Shown here piece by piece: positions 15,344-20,225 of a stretch of DNA of 20,225 nt. Made by a program: the position numbers and the translations under genes. This DNA comes from JBLHKT01 sp043101615. GTDB taxonomy: Bacteria; Planctomycetota; Phycisphaerae; Phycisphaerales; UBA1924. Below the pieces are notes generated by a model, which saw only the letters and a program-made list of their open reading frames with translations, was not told where the DNA came from and did no database searches. Position 1 is the first letter of the stretch. Every line of letters begins with the position of its first letter. The DNA is taken from NCBI GenBank assembly GCA_043101615.1, contig JBICID010000075.1, positions 1 to 20,225 of the forward strand, written 5' to 3'.

Positions 15344-15576
15344 GATCCGCACTCCTGCTTTCTTGAGCTCAAGCCCGGCGTGGGCAACATCCCATCGCCG
15401 GAGACTAACCGCCAGCCAGTGCTCCGCCGCACTGGATTCTGTGACCACCAAGGGAACTCTCTTGACCGGGAATCCCCGCAAACTTCCAAACACGAACTGC
15501 CGGACGGAAGATCAGAATTGCATAACGGCTCCAGTGAGTTGCATAATCTACCCTCAGCCTGGCCGCAAGTTGCCAC
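15344..15576 (-). promoter_or_regulatory. Upstream region of the secreted-protein gene with TTGCATAA direct repeats
   Basis: Between the atpA terminator and the ATG at 15343 lie 233 bp without a convincing gene, although the frame is open back to 15493. It contains a direct repeat, TTGCATAA at 15518-15525 and 15539-15546 (plus strand), spaced 21 bp, two turns of the helix. That spacing suits a dimeric regulator or paired activator sites. The stretch is richer in A and T than its surroundings. No clear -35/-10 pair stands out. Confidence 0.4.
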
Positions 15577-15608
15577 AAAAGAAAAGACGCCCGGCACGGG
15601 CCGGGCGT
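15577..15608 (-). terminator. Rho-independent terminator after atpA
   Basis: On the minus strand a perfect 9-bp stem ACGCCCGGC/GCCGGGCGT closes on a 4-nt loop and is followed by CTTTTCTTTT. It lies about 46 nt beyond the atpA stop codon. It shows that transcription ends after atpA with no further ATP synthase gene. Confidence 0.88.
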
Positions 15609-15654
15609 AAAGGGCAATCTCAAAGAAATTGTGCGTCCCGCCACCGCCGGAGCC

Positions 15655-17211
15655 TTACGCCCCCGGCTTCCAGTCCGCCTTGAAAGTCGTCAACGCGTCC
15701 TTGAGCTTGCCCTCGATCTCGTCGTCCAACGCCTTCTTCGCATCCAGCGCGTCCCACACGCCCTTGCCCGAGGTCTGGAAGTACGCCAGCATGTCCTTCT
15801 CGAAACGGTCCACCTCCGACGGCTTCACATCGTCCAGGAAACCCTTCGTGCCCGCGTAGATCGAGATGATCTGGTCCACCACATGCTGCGGCACATACTG
15901 CGGCTGCTTCAGCAGCTCCACCATCCGCGCCCCGCGGTCCAGCTGCGCCTGCGTCGCCTTGTCCAGCTCCGTCCCCAGCTGCGCGAACGCCTCCAGCTCC
16001 CGGTACGCCGCAAGGTCCAGACGCAGCGAGCCGGCGATCTTCTTCATCGCCTTCACCTGCGCGTTGCCGCCCACGCGCGACACCGAGATACCCACATTGA
16101 TCGCCGGGCGAACACCCGAGAAGAACAACTCGGGCTCCAGATAAATCTGCCCGTCCGTGATCGAGATCACATTCGTCGGGATGTACGCCGACACATCGCC
16201 TTCCTGCGTCTCGATCACCGGCAGCGCCGTCAGCGAGCCCCCGCCGTTCTCGGCGCTCAGCTTCGTCGCACGCTCCAGCAGGCGGCTGTGCAGATAGAAC
16301 ACGTCGCCCGGGTACGCCTCACGCCCCGGCGGGCGACGCAGCAAGAGCGAAAGCTGCCGATACGCCACCGCCTGCTTGGAAAGGTCGTCGTAGATCACCA
16401 GGGCGTGCTTGGGCGTCTTGCCCTCCTTGCCCTGCCACATGAAGTACTCGCCCATCGCGCAGCCCGAGTACGGCGCGATGTACTGCATCGGCGCCGGGTC
16501 CGAACTCGCCGCGTTCACCACGATCGTGTAGTCCATCGCACCGTTCTTGCGCAGCGTCTCCACCACGCCCGCCACCGTCGACTCCTTCTGGCCGACCGCG
16601 ACATAGATGCACACCACCGCGTTCTCGGTGCCCCAGTACTGCTTCTGATTGATGATCGCGTCGATCGCGACCGCCGTCTTCCCCGTCTTCCGGTCGCCGA
16701 TGATCAGCTCTCGCTGACCCTTCCCGATCGGGATCATCGCGTCGATCGCCTTGATCCCCGTCTGCAGCGGCTCGGTCACCGGCTGACGCTCGGCGATCCC
16801 CGGCGCAATGATGTCCACCTTCCGGAAATGCTCGGTCTCGATCGGGCCCGCATCGTCCAGCGGCTCGCCCAGCGGGTTCACCACCCGCCCCAGCATCGCC
16901 TCGCCCACAGGAACCTCCAGCAGGCGACCCGTGCTCTTGACGACATCTCCCTCCTTCACCTGGAGGTAGTTGCCATAAATGACCGAGCCCACCGTGTCCT
17001 GCTCCAGGTTGAACACCTGGCCCATCACCGCGCCGCTGTCGGTCTGAAACTCCAGAAGCTCGCCCGCCATCGCGTTCGACAAGCCGTAGATCCGGGCGAT
17101 CCCGTCGCCCACCTCCACAACACGACCAACCTCGCTCACCTCGAGCTCGGCGGCATACTGCTCGATCTCCTGCTTGATCACGCTGGCGATCTCGTCGGTC
17201 TTGATCTTCAC
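15655..17211 (-). CDS. atpA: F-type ATP synthase subunit alpha
   Basis: A 518-residue protein, close to the usual 500-515, forming the non-catalytic nucleotide-binding subunit of the F1 hexamer on the inner face of the membrane. The N-terminal beta-barrel begins near residue 24 (SEVGRVVEVGDGIARIYGL). Walker A is GDRKTGKTA at 172-180; the Walker B strand is ALVIYDD at about 270-276; the alpha-subunit arginine finger is R379 in SVSRVGGNAQ. The C-terminal helical domain is complete. The start is GTG at 17211, with GAGGA about 9 nt upstream. It is unusual that no atpH, atpG, atpD or atpC flanks it: 148 bp upstream is the ybbR-like gene, and downstream a strong terminator leads to an unrelated secreted protein. 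The protein shows no sign of degeneration. It should work with subunits coded elsewhere, or be a second copy. Confidence 0.97.
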   Translation of the reverse strand: MKIKTDEIASVIKQEIEQYAAELEVSEVGRVVEVGDGIARIYGLSNAMAGELLEFQTDSGAVMGQVFNLEQDTVGSVIYGNYLQVKEGDVVKSTGRLLEVPVGEAMLGRVVNPLGEPLDDAGPIETEHFRKVDIIAPGIAERQPVTEPLQTGIKAIDAMIPIGKGQRELIIGDRKTGKTAVAIDAIINQKQYWGTENAVVCIYVAVGQKESTVAGVVETLRKNGAMDYTIVVNAASSDPAPMQYIAPYSGCAMGEYFMWQGKEGKTPKHALVIYDDLSKQAVAYRQLSLLLRRPPGREAYPGDVFYLHSRLLERATKLSAENGGGSLTALPVIETQEGDVSAYIPTNVISITDGQIYLEPELFFSGVRPAINVGISVSRVGGNAQVKAMKKIAGSLRLDLAAYRELEAFAQLGTELDKATQAQLDRGARMVELLKQPQYVPQHVVDQIISIYAGTKGFLDDVKPSEVDRFEKDMLAYFQTSGKGVWDALDAKKALDDEIEGKLKDALTTFKADWKPGA

Positions 17212-17359
17212 GGCAGGGTTCCTCGTGATGACAAACTCAGCGCCCAGACACCGCTCCGCCCCTCAGGCGGGCCTCCGAGGCGGGCTGCAACGGTAGCGAT
17301 CCACGCCAACCTTTTCCTCCCCCACAGGCAGGATTCCCGCCACCCCGGAACCCTCGCCC

Positions 17360-18430
17360 TCACTCCCCACCCGCCCCGACACCCCCCGCAGGCCCCTCCC
17401 CGCCCGCCGAAGCCGACGAACGAGGCGTCACACGCACCCGGATCAGCACATCCCCAACCTCTCCCTGCACCCCCGCCGGCAGGTTCGTCAGCCGGATCGG
17501 AAGCGACAACTCCGTCGCCTCGGTCACCCCCGCCACCGCGTCCGGCCCGATCACCACCACCGCCAGCGCCTGCTCCACATCCCCTCGCCGGATCCGCTCG
17601 ATCTGGTCCGCCGGGCCCGACACCCGAACCCCCGTCAGAAACTGCTGATCCTCCCCGAGCTCAAACCGGAATCCCGTCGTCAGAACCCCTGACACCGCCA
17701 CATGCACCGGCAGCGTCGAATACTCATAACTCTCACGACGGCTCGCCAGCGTCAGCGTCAGCGAAACCGTCTCCCTCAGCAGCGTCACCCCGCCCTTCCC
17801 CCGAAGCTCTCCGGGCAGTTCCACCGGCACCGAAGGAATCGGCGTCGCCCGCCCCGGCACCAGGTTCGCCACCGCGCTCCCGGGCACCCTCGCCACCACC
17901 TCCACATCTCCCGTCAGCGACCCACGCAACGACTCGGGCAGCCGGATCGTCACCCTCGATGGCTGCGCCACCGCCGGCACCGCAAGCTGCGCATCAGAAA
18001 CCTCCACCCGCACACGCGCCTCGGTCGTCACCAGCCGGTCCACCTCAACCGACACATCCCCGGGGTCCGTCTCCACGATCGTCACCCCAGAGTCCCCAAA
18101 AACCTCGCTCCGACGCAACGCATCCCGCAACGCCACCTGGTGACGACCCGGCTCGTCGGGAATCTCACCCCGCGCCGCCGTCAGCACCACCGGCTCGGTC
18201 AGCCGCTGACGCACCGCGTCCATGTTCGCCGCACCGCCACGCAACTCGATCTTCAGCCGACCCGTCCAGTCCGCGTCCCCGGGAATCGACACATACCGCG
18301 TCTCGCTCCCGCTCTCGATCCGCACATCGACCGTCAGCACATCCGCCTGCAGGCTCTCGCTCTCGGCAAACACCCACACCAGCAACGCCAGCACGCTCAC
18401 CAGCACGAAGGTCTTCACCCGGTCGAACAT
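17360..18430 (-). CDS. cdaR: YbbR/CdaR-like membrane-anchored regulator of diadenylate cyclase
   Basis: A 356-residue protein with an N-terminal anchor (MFDRVKTFVLVSVLALLVWVFAESE, membrane span about 7-21). About four extracytoplasmic YbbR-type beta repeats follow, marked by recurring patterns such as PVVLTAARGEIPDEPGRHQV, TIRLPESLRGSLTGDVEVVA and SVPVELPGELRGKGGVTLLR. The tail is Gly/Ala/Glu-rich. In Firmicutes CdaR binds and modulates the membrane cyclase CdaA, and its gene follows cdaA as here. Only 11 bp separate it from the cdaA stop and GGAGGG stands just before its ATG, so the pair is an operon. The third member usual in Firmicutes, glmM, is absent; atpA follows instead after 148 bp. 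Function as a CdaA partner is inferred from the family and the gene order. Confidence 0.85.
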   Translation of the reverse strand: MFDRVKTFVLVSVLALLVWVFAESESLQADVLTVDVRIESGSETRYVSIPGDADWTGRLKIELRGGAANMDAVRQRLTEPVVLTAARGEIPDEPGRHQVALRDALRRSEVFGDSGVTIVETDPGDVSVEVDRLVTTEARVRVEVSDAQLAVPAVAQPSRVTIRLPESLRGSLTGDVEVVARVPGSAVANLVPGRATPIPSVPVELPGELRGKGGVTLLRETVSLTLTLASRRESYEYSTLPVHVAVSGVLTTGFRFELGEDQQFLTGVRVSGPADQIERIRRGDVEQALAVVVIGPDAVAGVTEATELSLPIRLTNLPAGVQGEVGDVLIRVRVTPRSSASAGGEGPAGGVGAGGE

Positions 18431-18441
18431 GCTCCCTCCGC

Positions 18442-19383
18442 TCAGCCCGCCTGCCGATCGCCCGCACGACCCGCCGACCGATCCTCCGACCGCTCACGCC
18501 CGCCCCCGCGCGCCTTGCCCGGCTTCTCCGCACGGACCTCCCCGTTCTTCGGGTCGTTCCACACCGTCGCCGCCTGCATCGGAGGCGTGATCGAAAGACG
18601 ATCCCGCAGCTCCCGACGCAGCTCCTCGGCCGTCAGCCCCTTGCTCAGCTTCCCACGCTCGGCAATCCGGATCAGCCCCGTCTCCTCGCTCACGATCACC
18701 GCCAACGCATCTCCCTCTCGCGTCACCCCCGCCGCCGCACGGTGCCGCGAACCCAACGCCGGGTCCGGCATCTCCTCGGGCTCGGCCAGCGGCAACTGCA
18801 CCCCCGCCGCATCCACCACCGTCCCACGGATCACCACCGCCAGATCGTGCAACGCCGACCCCGGAAAGAAGATCGTCTTCAGCAACGCCGAGGACACCTC
18901 CGCCCCCAGCTTCGTCCCTCCCTCGGTCAGCGTCTGCAAACCCACCTGCCGCTCCAGAACGATCAACGCCCCGAAACGGTTCTTCGCCAGATAGGTGCAC
19001 GCCTCCACCGTCGCGTCCACCGTCCGCGCAATCTCACCCGGCGTCGAACGGAAAAACGGCGCCTCACCCAGCCGGATCAGCGCCCGACGAAGCTCCGGCT
19101 GGAACACCACCACCAACGCGATCGCCACCACCGCGAACAGACGCTCGGAAAGAAAAGTCAGCCGACCAAAGTCCGCGCCAACCCCAAGCGCCCGCAGCGA
19201 CAACGCCGCCAGCACCAGCACCAGCAGCAGAATCAGAATCCCACGCAGCGCCCCCGCCGCCCGCGTCCCCTGCACGAATCGCACCACCGCGTACACCAGC
19301 AGCCAGATCACCGCCAGCTCAATGAACACAGCAATCGGGCTGTACTCCCCGACTCGACGAAACAACGCCTGGATGCGATCCAT
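18442..19383 (-). CDS. cdaA: Diadenylate cyclase CdaA-type, altered DGA motif
   Basis: A 313-residue protein that should join two ATP into cyclic di-AMP at the membrane. Three membrane spans lie at about 17-37, 45-65 and 80-97, followed by the DAC domain (about 110-245). The ATP-site motif RHR is intact in LGSRHRAAAG (R213-R215), as is VSEETG (231-236). The catalytic DGA motif, usually LHDGAVII, reads LHDLAVVI (D180-L181-A182): the aspartate is kept but glycine is leucine. The codons are GAT CTG GCG, so this is not a one-base ambiguity. A disordered Arg/Gly/Glu-rich tail of about 40 residues ends the protein. The ATG at 19383 starts directly before the first span, though no good ribosome binding site is seen; the upstream in-frame extension is Arg/Trp/Gly-rich and not believable. 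The ybbR-like gene follows at 11 bp, and a NifU-like gene diverges. Confidence 0.9.
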   Translation of the reverse strand: MDRIQALFRRVGEYSPIAVFIELAVIWLLVYAVVRFVQGTRAAGALRGILILLLVLVLAALSLRALGVGADFGRLTFLSERLFAVVAIALVVVFQPELRRALIRLGEAPFFRSTPGEIARTVDATVEACTYLAKNRFGALIVLERQVGLQTLTEGGTKLGAEVSSALLKTIFFPGSALHDLAVVIRGTVVDAAGVQLPLAEPEEMPDPALGSRHRAAAGVTREGDALAVIVSEETGLIRIAERGKLSKGLTAEELRRELRDRLSITPPMQAATVWNDPKNGEVRAEKPGKARGGGRERSEDRSAGRAGDRQAG

Positions 19384-19499
19384 CAGGTTCAAAGGTGCGG
19401 CTCGGGCTACGCTCGAAGTCCACCGCCCGATGCGACGGCTTCCGGGCGAGTGTATCGACCCCGCACCCGCCCGTCGGCTCCCGACCCGAGATCCAGCCC

Positions 19500-19799
19500 G
19501 TGCCCTACCGCATCCTCCAGTTCGAATCCACCCCCAACCCCAACGCCACCAAGGTCCTCGTCGAACCCTCCCCCGCCACCACCCCCCGCTCCTACCGACA
19601 ACCAGACGCCCCCGCCGACGACCCCCTCGCACGCGCCCTCTTCAACATCCCGGGCGTCACCAACCTCCTCATCCACGACGGCTGGATCAGCGTCGGCAAA
19701 GCACCCGACGCCGACTGGAAAACCCTCAAAGCCGCCATCCGCCAGACCCTCTCCAACACCCCGCACACCGATCACCCCGATGCCCCCCGCCCACGCTGA
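19500..19799 (+). CDS. NifU/Nfu N-terminal-type protein
   Basis: A 99-residue protein matching the Nfu N-terminal domain, found in iron-sulfur carrier proteins of the Nfu family. It opens with the signature FESTPNPNATKVLVEPSP (about 8-25), then SPLA-like DDPLARALFNIPGVTNLLIH (about 40-59), then WISVGKAPDADWKTLKAAI. The C-terminal CxxC domain that holds the cluster in full-length Nfu is absent, so it is a stand-alone N-domain of the kind seen in other bacteria; its role is probably accessory to Fe-S cluster delivery. The GTG at 19500 is chosen because the domain begins there; an in-frame extension back to 19395 has no family resemblance. It diverges from cdaA across about 116 bp. Its end overlaps the next gene's ATG by 20 bp. 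Codons are strongly C-ending. Confidence 0.85.
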   Translation: MPYRILQFESTPNPNATKVLVEPSPATTPRSYRQPDAPADDPLARALFNIPGVTNLLIHDGWISVGKAPDADWKTLKAAIRQTLSNTPHTDHPDAPRPR

Positions 19800-20225
19800 G
19801 CCCACGCCCCCGCCATCAAGCCACGCCATCGAACCGAGGCGCGCCGCAGGACTCGCCCGCGCCGTCGCCGACTGGTTCGCCGCCAACGCCCGCGACCTCC
19901 CCTGGCGCACCTCCCCGCGCGACCCCCAGCGGCGCGAGAGCGCCGAGGCCGTCTGTGGGCTGGCGACCGCGGGCGTCTTCTGCACCGGCTTCCTCGCGAG
20001 CGACCGCTCGCACCTCCTCACGGCGAACCACTGCATCCCCGGCGTCGCCGCCGCGAGGAACACGAACCTCTGGTTCCGCTTCGAGACCGACTGCAACGGC
20101 ACCACCTACTTCGGAACCACCGTGGTCCCGGGTCCCCAGCAGTTCCTCGCCGGCGATCCGGCCGCGGACTGGACGCTGCTCCGCAGCAACACCAATCCCG
20201 CCGCGACCTTCGGCTTCCTGAGCCT
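19780..20225 (+). CDS. MutY N-terminus joined in frame to a trypsin-like peptidase (partial)
   Basis: The frame runs off the right edge, 148 complete codons. Residues about 20-49 are the start of adenine glycosylase MutY (LARAVADWFAANARDLPWRT, then SPRDP). MutY should go on into a VSE(L/I)MLQQTQV block, but from about residue 50 the frame instead reads as an S1-family serine peptidase of the lysyl-endopeptidase or planctomycete trypsin-like type: AVCGLATAGVFCTGFL, then the catalytic histidine in LLTANHCI (H84), then the likely catalytic aspartate in DWTLLRS (D130). The serine would lie beyond the window. No stop or frameshift interrupts the join. The C over G excess falls from about 2:1 before the join to about 1.4:1 after it (hand count). 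A natural gene fusion of this kind is implausible; I favour an assembly or library chimera, with a real deletion-fusion as the alternative. ATG 19780 overlaps the NifU-like gene by 20 bp. Confidence 0.75.
   Translation, partial: MPPAHAEPTPPPSSHAIEPRRAAGLARAVADWFAANARDLPWRTSPRDPQRRESAEAVCGLATAGVFCTGFLASDRSHLLTANHCIPGVAAARNTNLWFRFETDCNGTTYFGTTVVPGPQQFLAGDPAADWTLLRSNTNPAATFGFLS

Noticed and set aside
15344..15493. In-frame N-terminal extension of the secreted protein
   Set aside because: A good signal peptide and ribosome binding site mark the ATG at 15343; the extension has neither.
19384..19632. In-frame N-terminal extension of the diadenylate cyclase
   Set aside because: The extension is Arg/Gly/Trp-rich low-complexity sequence antisense to the NifU-like gene; the membrane domain starts at ATG 19383.

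Overview
The window looks like a chromosomal piece of a high-GC planctomycete, most likely class Phycisphaerae. The grounds are a 23S rRNA gene with no 16S in front of it, a secreted protein ending in two GC-type dockerin-like repeats (a family common in that class), a PVC-style PilM cassette, and very C-rich sequence. Naming the lineage is inference; no database was consulted.

Layout, low to high coordinates. (1) 1-1390: 5' half of a 23S rRNA gene on the minus strand, its 3' half outside the window. (2) 1391-1998: a gene-free leader with a UUCG-capped hairpin at the 23S 5' end, several GNRA-type hairpins and one candidate promoter; no 16S or tRNA. (3) 1999-7756, minus: a PilM-like (PilM/PilN-type) protein followed by two large single-pass membrane proteins, probably an inner-membrane type IV pilus or secretion assembly platform. 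(4) 7954-9683, minus: a small membrane protein and a MEMO-family protein. (5) 9830-10767, plus: a small basic protein and a CusF-like lipoprotein. (6) 11056-13616, minus: a sugar-nucleotide epimerase, two small proteins and a family-4-type uracil-DNA glycosylase, closed by a strong terminator at 10914-10956. (7) 13685-15343, minus: a secreted protein with two laminin-B-like domains, an Ig-like domain and dockerin-like repeats. (8) 15655-17211, minus: atpA standing alone, with its own terminator. (9) 17360-19383, minus: cdaA and a ybbR/cdaR-like gene (cyclic di-AMP synthesis and its regulator). (10) 19500-20225, plus: a NifU/Nfu N-terminal-type protein, then a frame that starts as MutY and turns in frame into a secreted-type serine peptidase.

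The whole plus strand is C-rich whichever strand is coding: minus-strand genes favour G-ending codons and plus-strand genes favour C-ending codons. This suggests the minus strand is the replication leading strand, with most genes and the rRNA co-oriented with it. The bias drops abruptly after about 19930, where the MutY frame changes identity.

Most worth a second look: the MutY/peptidase chimera at the right end, the changed DGA motif in CdaA (D-L-A), the atpA gene without its ATP synthase neighbours, the structured 23S leader, the cysteine-poor uracil-DNA glycosylase, and the PilM cassette with its two unrecognised partners.
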